DNA of 64,000 nucleotides from JALZKA01 sp033856515 (GTDB lineage: Bacteria > Actinomycetota > Thermoleophilia > Solirubrobacterales > 70-9), in contig JAWVEY010000070.1 of assembly GCA_033856515.1 (NCBI GenBank), positions 1 to 64,000 on the forward strand, in the 5' to 3' direction. The notes below the pieces were generated by a model. It was not told the DNA's origin. It made no database searches and saw only the letters and a program-made list of their open reading frames with translations. The first letter of the stretch is position 1; every line of letters starts with the position of its first letter. A program made the position numbers and the translations under genes. Positions 1 to 8,173 of this stretch are shown here, piece after piece.

Positions 1-1
1 G

Positions 2-529
2 CGCACGCTCAACCGCGAGCTCGGTGTCAGCCACAACCTCATCCACCAGCGCTTCGGCTCCAAGCAACGCCTCTGGTACGCGGCGGTCGACCGGGCGTTC
101 AGCCAGCAGGTCACACAGCTCGCGACCGCCTTCGACCCAACGCTCGCGGACCCGCTCGACCAGCTCAACTACGCGATCCGCCGCTTCGTCCACTACTCCG
201 CTGAGCGCCCCGAGCTGCTCGGGCTGATGAACATCGAAGCACGCGTCGACAGCGAGCGGCTCGACTACATATGCGACAACTACGTCGCTCCGGCGCTGGC
301 ACCGCTCGGGGGGCTGCTCGACCACCTCCGCGAGCACGGACGGATTCGCCCGATCAGCCTACGAGCGCTCTTCTTCCTGATCGCGCACGGCGCCGCCGCC
401 CCGTTCACGCTCGCCCCGCTCGCCCGCCACTTCGACGACACGGATCCACTCGACCCAGACCAGGTAGCCGAGCAAGCCGCGCTCACCGCCGACGTAATCA
501 CCAGCGGACTGCGCCTCAACGCGGCGTGA
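2..529 (+). CDS. TetR-family transcriptional regulator, 5' end cut by window edge
   Basis: The reading frame is open from base 2 to the TGA at 527-529, so the true start lies outside the window. The first visible residues (TLNRELGVSHNLIHQRFGSK) are the second half of a TetR helix-turn-helix with the usual F-x-S/N-K turn after the recognition helix. The rest is all-helical, as expected for the ligand-binding and dimerisation domain. The fragment is about 175 aa, so only some 25-40 N-terminal residues should be missing. Proteins of this family repress nearby genes until a small ligand binds. The aldo/keto reductase 64 bp downstream on the same strand is a possible target, but no operator can be seen. 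The family call is firm; the ligand is unknown. Confidence 0.8.
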   Translation, partial: RTLNRELGVSHNLIHQRFGSKQRLWYAAVDRAFSQQVTQLATAFDPTLADPLDQLNYAIRRFVHYSAERPELLGLMNIEARVDSERLDYICDNYVAPALAPLGGLLDHLREHGRIRPISLRALFFLIAHGAAAPFTLAPLARHFDDTDPLDPDQVAEQAALTADVITSGLRLNAA

Positions 530-593
530 TGATCCGTCCCTGCCGGGGAGGCGAAGCCGCATTCACGGCTTGCATCCCTCATTCTTTATGGAC

Positions 594-1622
<1,029 letters not shown>

Positions 1623-1763
1623 CTAGTCCAGATCGTCGATCTCGCCCTTTAGGTCGGCGAGCTCCGGGGCTCAACGCCAGCAGCGGCTGTGGTCCGGTTG
1701 CGATCTGCCGGGATTCGCCATATGGTCGCGGGAGCACGATTGACGAGCAAGGAGGATTGACGG

Positions 1764-2333
1764 ATGGATGCGTTCTCGAGGATTCACGCGTACCTGCGAC
1801 GGAATGCCCTTGGCGCTGTCGCGATCTTCATCGCGCTCGGCGGGACCGCGTTAGCGCTGCCGGGAGGCGCCGCGACGCAGAAAGCCCAGGCCGACGCTTG
1901 GCATAACGTCCGGCCGAACCCGAGCGAGCCGTCGGATCCATGCGGCGGAGCGGATCCTGAGAGCGGCGTCTTCTGCGGGTTGATTACGCCTGAGATCGAC
2001 ACCGTCCTCTGGCGCAACTACGTCCAGGGGTACGAGAAGGCTCGCTTCTACAAGGACTCGAGCGACACGGTCCACCTCCAAGGGCTCGTCCAGCAGATCA
2101 CGGGCGGGAACGCAAGCTCTATTGACGAGCTCACGATCTTTCGCCTCCCGGGCGCGTACCGCCCGGCGGCGACAGTGATCGTGCCGGTCACCTGCTCGGA
2201 TTCTTCGGGAACCGGCGACAACCATGGCCGGATCGACATTCTCAAGACCGGCGCAGTGATGTGGAATAGCTACGACGACTGCGTCCCGGGCTACTACCTC
2301 TCGCTCTCGGGGATCAGCTTCCGGGCCGACTGA
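1764..2333 (+). CDS. Exported or membrane-anchored protein of unknown function with IFIALGGTALA leader
   Basis: A 189-aa protein. Residues about 8-35 form an N-terminal hydrophobic segment (NALGAVAIFIALGGTALALPGG) of a kind common on exported proteins of Thermoleophilia. The remainder is hydrophilic, with several cysteines (CGGAD, FCGLI, VTCSD, DDCVPG) that could form disulfides outside the cell. A good Shine-Dalgarno sequence, AAGGAGG at 1749-1755, lies 8 bases before the ATG and fixes the start. I recognise no catalytic motif. It stands alone, with 141 bp of non-coding DNA before it. Confidence 0.72.
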   Translation: MDAFSRIHAYLRRNALGAVAIFIALGGTALALPGGAATQKAQADAWHNVRPNPSEPSDPCGGADPESGVFCGLITPEIDTVLWRNYVQGYEKARFYKDSSDTVHLQGLVQQITGGNASSIDELTIFRLPGAYRPAATVIVPVTCSDSSGTGDNHGRIDILKTGAVMWNSYDDCVPGYYLSLSGISFRAD

Positions 2334-2499
2334 TCGCGCGCCCCGCGAGAGGTCGCAGGTTCGAACCGCCGCGCCCAGCGGCGTCTCGGCAAGAAAAGGG
2401 GGCCCCCGTTTCGCGCTTAAGCACCTGACATCGGAGGCTCCCGCGCGTTGCCTATCCGTACAGCCCATGCTTTGTGGGCAGATCGATCAAAGGAAACTC

Positions 2500-2739
2500 A
2501 TGAGAAAGCTCATCACCTGCTCGGCGGCCGTGGTCGCCCTGGCAGTTCCGTCCGCGGCACTCGCGGGCAACGCCGGCGACGGCTCGGGCTATCACCCGAA
2601 CCCCAACGCGAGCGATTGCGGTCAATACCACGGCGCATTCGGTGCATTCGGCAAGGACTACAACTTTGCCGGCGGTGCAGACGGCCAGGCGACCGGCGAC
2701 GCGAACAGCGCCAAGGGCTGCCAGAAGAACCAGCCGTAG
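2500..2739 (+). CDS. Small secreted protein, function unknown
   Basis: A 79-aa protein with a clear signal peptide: MRK followed by a hydrophobic stretch ending VPSAALAG, with cleavage probably after ALA. The mature part is about 55 aa, rich in Gly, Asn, Asp and Ala, and has two cysteines (SDCGQY and KGCQKN), enough for one disulfide. The ATG at 2500 is preceded by AAAGGAA. An upstream in-frame ATG at 2467 would put charged residues before the signal peptide and is unlikely. A strong stem-loop follows 13 bases after the stop. No family was recognised. Confidence 0.68.
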   Translation: MRKLITCSAAVVALAVPSAALAGNAGDGSGYHPNPNASDCGQYHGAFGAFGKDYNFAGGADGQATGDANSAKGCQKNQP

Positions 2740-2752
2740 CCCTCGGACGGTC

Positions 2753-2779
2753 AGGGGCGGCTCTTCGAGAGCCGCCCCT
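2753..2779 (+). terminator. Stem-loop after the small secreted protein gene
   Basis: Bases 2753-2764 pair perfectly with 2768-2779 (AGGGGCGGCTCT against AGAGCCGCCCCT), leaving a 3-nt loop. It lies 14 bases past the stop codon. There is no T-run after it, as is usual in high-GC actinobacterial terminators. Confidence 0.7.
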
Positions 2780-2942
2780 AACCACCCCCCGGCTCCTCGT
2801 ATCACTCAAACGCGAAGTAGTACCTGCTCTCAGTGAGGAAAAGGCCGCAGCGAGATTGCTGCCATCTACGGATGACTTGAGGCCCTGTCTCGCTTAGCCT
2901 GAGCGGGTCCAGGGGGGACCACATCAATCGGAGGTTCAAACA

Positions 2943-3689
2943 ATGAAAAACCGCTTTTTCAGCGGCTTTGGCGTTTGCGCGGCCGTCGTCGCGCTCAGTG
3001 CCACGGGGGCAGCAACCGCGGAAGCGGCACCCTGCACGCCCGTCAGCACCAGCCAGGGCGCGATGACTGCTCAGCTCGTCAATCCTGCGAACGTCACCAG
3101 TACGGTGAACGCGTCGGGTTGCGACATCGGCGTCTACTACAACGTCGGTGCCACAGGGGCCATCAACGCCGCGGACATCTCGGGAGCTAACAAGTACGGC
3201 GTCTTCAACGACGGCGGCGCTGTCACGGTCTCGAATTCCGACATCCACGAGATCGGAAACGTCCCGTTCGACGGCGTTCAGATCGGTGTTGCCGTCCGCT
3301 ACAGCAACGGCGCCACCGGCTCCGTCACGAACAGCGACATCTACCGCTACCAGAAGAACGGCTTCGTGATCAGCGGCCAGGGCACGAATGTCGACGTAGT
3401 CGGCAACAGCGTCACGGGCAACGGCCCAGTGGCCTACATCGCCCAGAACGGCGTGCAGTACTCGTTCGGCGCGACCGGGACGGTCGACAGCAACGACATC
3501 AGCGACCACTACTACACCGGCTGCTCGAACAAGGATGCGGCCAAGACCGGTTGTGTCGCCTATGTCGCCGCCGGCCTCCTTTTCTACGACGTGAACCCGT
3601 CGGAGGTCAAGGGCAACCAGAACAAGTTCCGCAACAACCAGCGGAACCAGATCATGTACCCGTCGGCAGCGGTCTCGGCCGGCTCTTAG
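2943..3689 (+). CDS. Secreted right-handed beta-helix protein
   Basis: A 248-aa protein. The signal peptide (MKNRFFSGFGVCAAVVALSATGAATAEAAP) has a likely cleavage site after AEA. The mature part consists of short degenerate repeats of the form 'GxVTNSDIYxxxxNGxxI' and 'VVGNSVTGN', typical of pectate-lyase-like parallel beta-helices. No acidic catalytic set can be identified, so the role could be polysaccharide binding or a surface structure. A CGGAGGT Shine-Dalgarno at about 2929-2935 fits the ATG at 2943. The gene is monocistronic, with a stem-loop after it. It belongs to the group of exported proteins that dominates this part of the window. Confidence 0.72.
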   Translation: MKNRFFSGFGVCAAVVALSATGAATAEAAPCTPVSTSQGAMTAQLVNPANVTSTVNASGCDIGVYYNVGATGAINAADISGANKYGVFNDGGAVTVSNSDIHEIGNVPFDGVQIGVAVRYSNGATGSVTNSDIYRYQKNGFVISGQGTNVDVVGNSVTGNGPVAYIAQNGVQYSFGATGTVDSNDISDHYYTGCSNKDAAKTGCVAYVAAGLLFYDVNPSEVKGNQNKFRNNQRNQIMYPSAAVSAGS

Positions 3690-3716
3690 CCGACCGCCTG
3701 TCTCAAGCGGCTAGAG

Positions 3717-3750
3717 AAAGCGCTCGGTGGCTTCGGTCACCGAGCGCTTT
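3717..3750 (+). terminator. Rho-independent-type terminator after the beta-helix gene
   Basis: Bases 3717-3729 (AAAGCGCTCGGTG) pair perfectly with 3738-3750 (CACCGAGCGCTTT), with an 8-nt loop. The 13-bp stem ends in three Ts and starts in three As, so it could terminate from either side. It lies 28 bases after the stop at 3689. Confidence 0.75.
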
Positions 3751-3757
3751 GCCGACT

Positions 3758-3877
3758 AGCGATACTGGGCGGGCGATGTCTCCCCTCTTGGCTATCGACG
3801 CTCTCCGCGGTCAGTTCCCTGGGCTGTCGCCTGAGGTGGCGGCCCTCGACGGTGCGGGTGGGACGCAGGCGCCGCAG
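3758..3877 (+). repeat. Upstream copy of a diverged direct repeat spanning an aminotransferase start region
   Basis: This stretch matches 4425-4538, both upstream of the ATG (GCGATACTG.GCGGG.GATG) and through 34 codons. The copies differ at a handful of sites plus a few inserted bases after the ATG. The second copy is the start of the intact aminotransferase gene. Confidence 0.85.
3776..3877 (+). pseudogene. 5' remnant of a second cysteine-desulfurase-like aminotransferase gene
   Basis: Translation from the ATG at 3776 gives MSPLLAID.LRGQFPGLSPEVAALDGAGGTQAPQ, almost the N-terminus of the intact class V aminotransferase at 4443. The similarity stops abruptly at codon 34. The frame then runs on with unrelated residues to a stop at 3970, inside the next gene. 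Within the shared part most differences are silent (CCT/CCC, GTG/GTC, GAC/GAT, GCG/GCC, CGC/CGT) and only a few change the residue. This fits a paralogue that was once under selection and later lost its body. Confidence 0.8.
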
Positions 3878-3956
3878 GAGTACACTCGACTTCGTCGCCG
3901 CAGTTGCCCGTTTTTGACGCTGCGAGAGCGACTCGCGTATACAAGGAGGTTCCCGT

Positions 3957-4334
3957 ATGAGCAACATTGAGGCGGCAATGGCTGCCTACGATGCATTTAG
4001 CCGAGGCGACCTCGCGTCGTTGAACTTCACCGACGACATCACCTGGTCCACGTCGGACGAGCTGCCCCTCGGTGGCGAAACACACGGTCGTGACGCCGTG
4101 CTTTCGAACTTCAGCCAGATCCCCGAGTACTGGTCTGAGTTCAGCGTCAACGCTGAGCGTTTCCTCGAGGATGGCGACACCGTCGTCGTCAGCGGGACCC
4201 AGACGGGCGTGAGCAAGAAGGGCGGCCGGTTCGAAGCTCCGTTCGTTCACATCCTCGAATACCGCAATGGAGAGGCATCGCGCGGTGAGTTCTACGGCGA
4301 TAGCGCCAAGGCGCTGAAGGCGCTGGAGTCCTAG
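3957..4334 (+). CDS. SnoaL-like / NTF2-fold protein
   Basis: A 125-aa single-domain protein of the alpha+beta barrel (cystatin-like) type: an N-terminal helix (IEAAMAAYDAFSRGDLASL), a short 'DITW' strand, then 'GRDAVLSNF', 'DTVVVSGTQTGV' and 'FVHILEYRNGEASRGEFYGDSAKALKAL'. This is the SnoaL-like layout used for isomerases, small-molecule binding and many proteins of unknown role. The start is marked by AAGGAGG ending 6 bases before the ATG. The gene lies between the aminotransferase remnant and the intact aminotransferase. Its substrate cannot be told from the sequence. Confidence 0.8.
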   Translation: MSNIEAAMAAYDAFSRGDLASLNFTDDITWSTSDELPLGGETHGRDAVLSNFSQIPEYWSEFSVNAERFLEDGDTVVVSGTQTGVSKKGGRFEAPFVHILEYRNGEASRGEFYGDSAKALKALES

Positions 4335-4424
4335 CCGCGCAACCTGGCTCGCGTCGCCTTGGGTTCGGGGCGGCGCCGGTCCAGGGGTTCGGGGGCGCCG
4401 TAATCTCCCTGGGGTGCGTGGCGG

Positions 4425-4538
4425 AGCGATACTGCGCGGGTGATGCTCGCTTCTATCGACACTCTCCGTGCTCAGTTCCCCGGGCTGTCGCCTGAGGTCG
4501 CGGCCCTCGATGGTGCGGGTGGGACGCAGGCCCCGCAG
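4425..4538 (+). repeat. Downstream copy of the diverged direct repeat (start of the intact aminotransferase gene)
   Basis: Matches 3758-3877. It includes about 18 bases upstream of the ATG at 4443 and the first 32 codons. The match outside the coding part shows that the duplicated unit carried its own leader. Confidence 0.85.
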
Positions 4539-5648
4539 GCTGTTACCGACGCCGTCGCGGAGGGCCTGGTGACCGCGATGTCGAACACGGGTGGGGCGTT
4601 CGCCGCCAGCCATTTGAGCTCGCAGGTCGTAGCCGATGCCCGATCCGCGATCGCCGATCTCGTCGGCGGGGTGTCGGAGGGGGTCGTCCTGGGACCGAGC
4701 ATGACGGCGCTGACGTTCATCGTGGCTGACACGCTTGCGCAGAACTGGGGACCCGGCGACGAGGTGGTCGTGACCTCGCTCGATCACGACGCCAACATTC
4801 GGCCCTGGCAGCTCGCCGCAGAGCGTGCCGGCGCGACCGTGCGCGTTGCCGAGTTCGACGTCGAGACCGGCGAGCTGCCGGTCGAGTCGGTCGAGAGCGT
4901 CCTCAGCGACCGCACCCGGCTGGTCGCGATGACCGCCGCCTCGAACGCGATCGGCACCCGGCCGGACGTGCGTGCGATCTGCGACGCGACTCACGACGCC
5001 GGTGGGCTCACGTACGTGGATGGCGTGCACTCGACCCCGCATGTGCCGACCGACTTAGCCGCTCTGGGGGCCGACTTCTACGCGTGCTCGTCTTACAAGT
5101 TCTTCGGGCCGCACACGGGCGCGGTGGTCGCCGATCCCGCTCTGCTCGAGGAGCTGCATCCGGCAAAGCTCGTCCCGGCGCCGGACGGCGTGCCGGGTCG
5201 CTTCGAGCGCGGCACTCCGCCCTTCGAGCTACTCGCCGGCGTCCGCGCCGCTGTGGACTGGCTGGCCGGCGTCACTGACACGGCGGGCGAGCGGCGGACC
5301 CGGCTGCTCGCCGCATTCACCGCGATCGAGACGCGACTCCAGGGCCTTCTCGGCCAGCTGGTCGAGGGCCTCTCCACCATCGAAGGCGTGCGCATGCTTG
5401 GGGCGCCACGCCTGCGCACCTCGACCGTGTCCTTCGTTGTCGACGGGCACTCGCCCGACGCGCTCGCCGCCAGCCTTGCCTGTGAGGGCATAGCCGTGTG
5501 GAACGGGGACAACTACGCCTACGAGCTGATGAGCCGTTATGGCCTCGCCGAGACGGGGGGCGCCATCCGCGCGGCCATCGTGCTCTACACGACAACCGAG
5601 GAGATCGACCGCCTCGTCGCAGCCGTCGCGGCCGTGGCAGGTCGGTAG
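4443..5648 (+). CDS. Cysteine desulfurase-like protein, class V PLP aminotransferase
   Basis: A 401-aa fold-type I PLP enzyme. The N-terminal LDGAGGTQAP motif is typical of the cysteine-desulfurase-like family (TIGR01976 type). Other family motifs are VVVTSLDHDANIRPW, VAMTAASNAIGTRPDV, TYVDGVHSTPHVPTD (the Asp and His that contact PLP) and YACSSYKFFGPHTGAV, whose Lys is the Schiff-base residue. No mobile-loop catalytic cysteine in the IscS or SufS pattern is evident, so true desulfurase activity is uncertain. The ATG at 4443 is preferred; a GTG at 4440 is also in frame. There is no isc or suf neighbour. A truncated paralogue lies 0.6 kb upstream. Confidence 0.88.
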   Translation: MLASIDTLRAQFPGLSPEVAALDGAGGTQAPQAVTDAVAEGLVTAMSNTGGAFAASHLSSQVVADARSAIADLVGGVSEGVVLGPSMTALTFIVADTLAQNWGPGDEVVVTSLDHDANIRPWQLAAERAGATVRVAEFDVETGELPVESVESVLSDRTRLVAMTAASNAIGTRPDVRAICDATHDAGGLTYVDGVHSTPHVPTDLAALGADFYACSSYKFFGPHTGAVVADPALLEELHPAKLVPAPDGVPGRFERGTPPFELLAGVRAAVDWLAGVTDTAGERRTRLLAAFTAIETRLQGLLGQLVEGLSTIEGVRMLGAPRLRTSTVSFVVDGHSPDALAASLACEGIAVWNGDNYAYELMSRYGLAETGGAIRAAIVLYTTTEEIDRLVAAVAAVAGR

Positions 5649-5688
5649 CTCTGCAGCTCGATCCCGCGCCAGGAAACGAAGGCTCGGG

Positions 5689-5979
5689 TTAAGACGCGGG
5701 CAGGTCGCCCTTGTGCTCGAACAGGCGGCCGGCGCGGATCTCCGTGGCCATGTCCTTGCCCTCAGCCCGGTATCCAGTTCCGTCGGCGAACTCGATCGCA
5801 GGAACGGTCGACTGGCCGCTGACCTCGAGCACTTCGGATCGGGACCCTTTCCGCAGAGGTGCCTTACGCACCTCGTGCTCGATCCCCGTCTCCTCGAGCG
5901 CCTTTTGCACCGCGTGGCAACCGTGCCACTCCCCTCTCAAGAATCCGACCGGACAGCGGTGGAGCACGACCTTTTCCAT
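5689..5979 (-). CDS. Small thioredoxin-fold protein (GST N-domain-like) with CX11C motif
   Basis: A 96-aa thioredoxin-fold protein. A beta strand (EKVVLHRC) is followed by CPVGFLRGEWHGC, a pair of cysteines 11 residues apart in place of the usual CxxC. Next come a helix (HAVQKALEETGIEHEV), the loop LRKGSR, and a cis-Pro strand (STVPAIEFADGT) expected for a glutaredoxin or GST N-domain. The ATG at 5979 follows GAGGAGAAG; longer versions add unrelated residues. A paralogue at 53181-53483 keeps the same cysteine spacing and the LRKG[ST]R motif. The function is probably redox or metal-related, but this is inference. Confidence 0.75.
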   Translation of the reverse strand: MEKVVLHRCPVGFLRGEWHGCHAVQKALEETGIEHEVRKAPLRKGSRSEVLEVSGQSTVPAIEFADGTGYRAEGKDMATEIRAGRLFEHKGDLPAS

Positions 5980-6098
5980 ATTCACTTCTCCTCGTGATGA
6001 CAACGCCGCGAGTCTATGTCCACTCGTCGACCTCCGTCCTCTGCGGGGCTCATGCGCTGCAGTAATGTCCACGAGAGCGGCAGCTACGGGGAGGCCTC

Positions 6099-8123
6099 AT
6101 GCGGATGCGACGGGCAGGAACGGTGGTCGTGATTGCCGGAGCGCTGTTTGGCAGCTCCGCAAACCAGGCGAGCGCTGCGACGATTGCGGTTGGTTGCTCC
6201 CCGAGCGCACTGATCGATGCGGTCGTAAATGCGAACACCAGCGCGGGGGCCGACACGATCGAGCTCGCCCCGAGCTGCGCATACAGCTTCAGCACCGCGT
6301 ACTCAACGCCCGGCCCATACTCCACCTGGTACGGGCCGGCCGCGCTGCCTGCCGTAGCGTCGGACATCACGATCCAGGGCAACGGCGCAACCATCGAGCG
6401 CTCGAGTGTCGCCCCGTTGCCGTTCCGGCTGATCTTCGTCGGCGCGGACCCCGCCGATCCCGACACCTTCAACTACGCGACTCCGGGCGCAGGCAGCCTT
6501 ACCCTGCGAGATGTCGTTCTCTCAGGTGGCCTCGCGCGGGGCGGAAGCTCCCAATCCGGCGGTGGCGGCGCCGGAATGGGAGGAGCGATCTTCAGCCAGG
6601 GATCCGTGGTGATCGAGCGCTCCGCGTTGCTCGCTAACACCGCCTCGGGCGGTGTATCGGGAGTGGTCGGGTATGGCGCGGGAGGCGGCGGCATCGGTAG
6701 CGACGCCACAGGCAACGCAGGGGCAGGGTTCGGCCCCAGCTTCGTTACCGGACCCGGCGGAAGCGGCGCCGCCGGGGGCGGCGGCGGTGGCTTCCGAGGA
6801 CCGGAGGACGGCCTTGTAGCGGCCTCTCCGGCGGGAGGCGCCGGCGGTGGACCCCCGACCGGCCTCGGTGGCGCGGGCGGCTCCCAACCCGGCATCGCCT
6901 CGGGCGGGCTTGGAGGCAACGGCGCAGGCGGCGGCGGGGCAGGCGTAGATGGTGGTGTTGGAGGAAACTTCGGGCTTGGCGGCGGTTCAGCAAGCGGGTC
7001 CGGCGGAGGCGGCGGGGTCGGAGGCGGCGGTGCGAGGGGACTTGGCCCAGGGGACGCCGGCGGCGGCGGCGGATTTGGCGCAGGCGGGGGATTTGGCGTC
7101 GGGGACGAGCGCGGAGGCGATGGTGGATTTGGAGGCGGCGGAGGTCAATCAACGGGAGTCGGGTCCAGCCCCGGACTGGGCGGCTTCGCGGCCGGAAACG
7201 CCGGGTCGGGCGGCGGAGGCGGGGGCGCAGGCTTGGGCGGAGCGATCTTCAACCACCAGGGGGAGGTGCTGATCCGAAACTCGACCCTCGAGGGGAACGT
7301 CGCTGCCGGTGGCACCGGCGCTACGAATGGCAGCGGACTTGGCGGAGCGATTTTCAACCTGAACGGGTTCGCGGACCTCGACTCCGCGACGGTCGCAGCG
7401 AACCAGGCCGACCAGGGGGGTGGTGCCATATACAACCTGGGCTACATGGGAAACGATTCCGGTGATGACGTGGGTCACGCATATGTTGCCCGAGTCACCT
7501 TCGTCAACACGATCGTGGCCGACTCGACCGGAGCGTCGACCGATGTCGTCGCAAACGGCCCCGCGACCGTAGCTGGGGGTGGGGCAAACACCGCCGCTGC
7601 CACGGTGACGGCGACTCAACCGGCCATCGTCGAGTCCTCAGCGCAGCTGGGGACCGGTGTTATCACCGGTCCGCCAAACACGACGGACCCGGGACTCAGC
7701 CCGCCGGCCATGAATGGCGGCCTCACGCCGACCATGGCGATTACGACTTCGAGCTCAGCGTTCAACGTCGGTGCAACCGACCTGGCCACCGACCAGCGAG
7801 GCATCACGAGGCCGCAGGGTCCCGCGGACGACATCGGAGCGTTTGAGCTGGTCCAGGAGGACACAACGCCACCGGAGGTCGAGATCACTAAGGCACCGAA
7901 GAAGAAGATCTCGGACCCCCACCGAAAGATCAAGGTCAAGTTCAAGTTCGAGAACGAACCCGGCTCGACGTGCGAGTGCTCGCTTGACGGCACCAGCACG
8001 ATCTGCAACGAGTCCGTTTCCTACAAGGTGCCGCCTGGACGCCACAAGTTCAAGGTCACCGCGACCGATACGGCCGGCAACTCCGGCTCGGACTCAGCCC
8101 GCTTCAGATTCGTCCGCGAGTGA
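6099..8123 (+). CDS. Secreted Gly-rich repeat protein with choice-of-anchor Q-like region and C-terminal Ig-like domain
   Basis: A 674-aa exported protein. The signal peptide (MRMRRAGTVVVIAGALFGSSANQASA) is followed by a beta-helix-type region. Residues about 160-390 are extremely Gly-rich (GGGGAG, GGxGG), reminiscent of mycobacterial PGRS tracts and coding throughout. More beta-helix repeats (AGLGGAIFNHQGEVLIRNSTLEGN) end in TDQRGITRPQGPADDIGAFEL, the closing motif of choice-of-anchor Q proteins. The last 75 residues form an Ig-like module (CECSLDGTSTIC ... GRHKFKVTATDTAGN). Related C-terminal modules end the products of 54884-57460 and 57643-62883. It is probably cell-surface associated. 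Confidence 0.8.
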   Translation: MRMRRAGTVVVIAGALFGSSANQASAATIAVGCSPSALIDAVVNANTSAGADTIELAPSCAYSFSTAYSTPGPYSTWYGPAALPAVASDITIQGNGATIERSSVAPLPFRLIFVGADPADPDTFNYATPGAGSLTLRDVVLSGGLARGGSSQSGGGGAGMGGAIFSQGSVVIERSALLANTASGGVSGVVGYGAGGGGIGSDATGNAGAGFGPSFVTGPGGSGAAGGGGGGFRGPEDGLVAASPAGGAGGGPPTGLGGAGGSQPGIASGGLGGNGAGGGGAGVDGGVGGNFGLGGGSASGSGGGGGVGGGGARGLGPGDAGGGGGFGAGGGFGVGDERGGDGGFGGGGGQSTGVGSSPGLGGFAAGNAGSGGGGGGAGLGGAIFNHQGEVLIRNSTLEGNVAAGGTGATNGSGLGGAIFNLNGFADLDSATVAANQADQGGGAIYNLGYMGNDSGDDVGHAYVARVTFVNTIVADSTGASTDVVANGPATVAGGGANTAAATVTATQPAIVESSAQLGTGVITGPPNTTDPGLSPPAMNGGLTPTMAITTSSSAFNVGATDLATDQRGITRPQGPADDIGAFELVQEDTTPPEVEITKAPKKKISDPHRKIKVKFKFENEPGSTCECSLDGTSTICNESVSYKVPPGRHKFKVTATDTAGNSGSDSARFRFVRE

Positions 8124-8170
8124 GTAGTGACATAGAGCGCACTCTGAGCTGCATCGACGAGATCATTTAG
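8120..8170 (+). repeat. Gene-end remnant, copy 1 (DIERTLSCIDEII then stop)
   Basis: Bases 8129-8170 read DIERTLSCIDEII-stop, in a frame that begins with a GTG overlapping the stop of the preceding gene. A near copy (DIERTLACLDEVLTT-stop) lies at 9517-9564. Both look like the last codons of a vanished gene family. The C-terminal helix of PLP aminotransferases often looks like this, but that match is only an inference. Confidence 0.5.
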
Positions 8171-8173
8171 GGG

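Noticed and set aside
1623..1664. Minus-strand tail reading ELADLKGEIDDLD before a stop, as another gene-end remnant
   Set aside because: The frame is closed by a stop a few codons upstream and no second copy exists in the window, so chance cannot be excluded.
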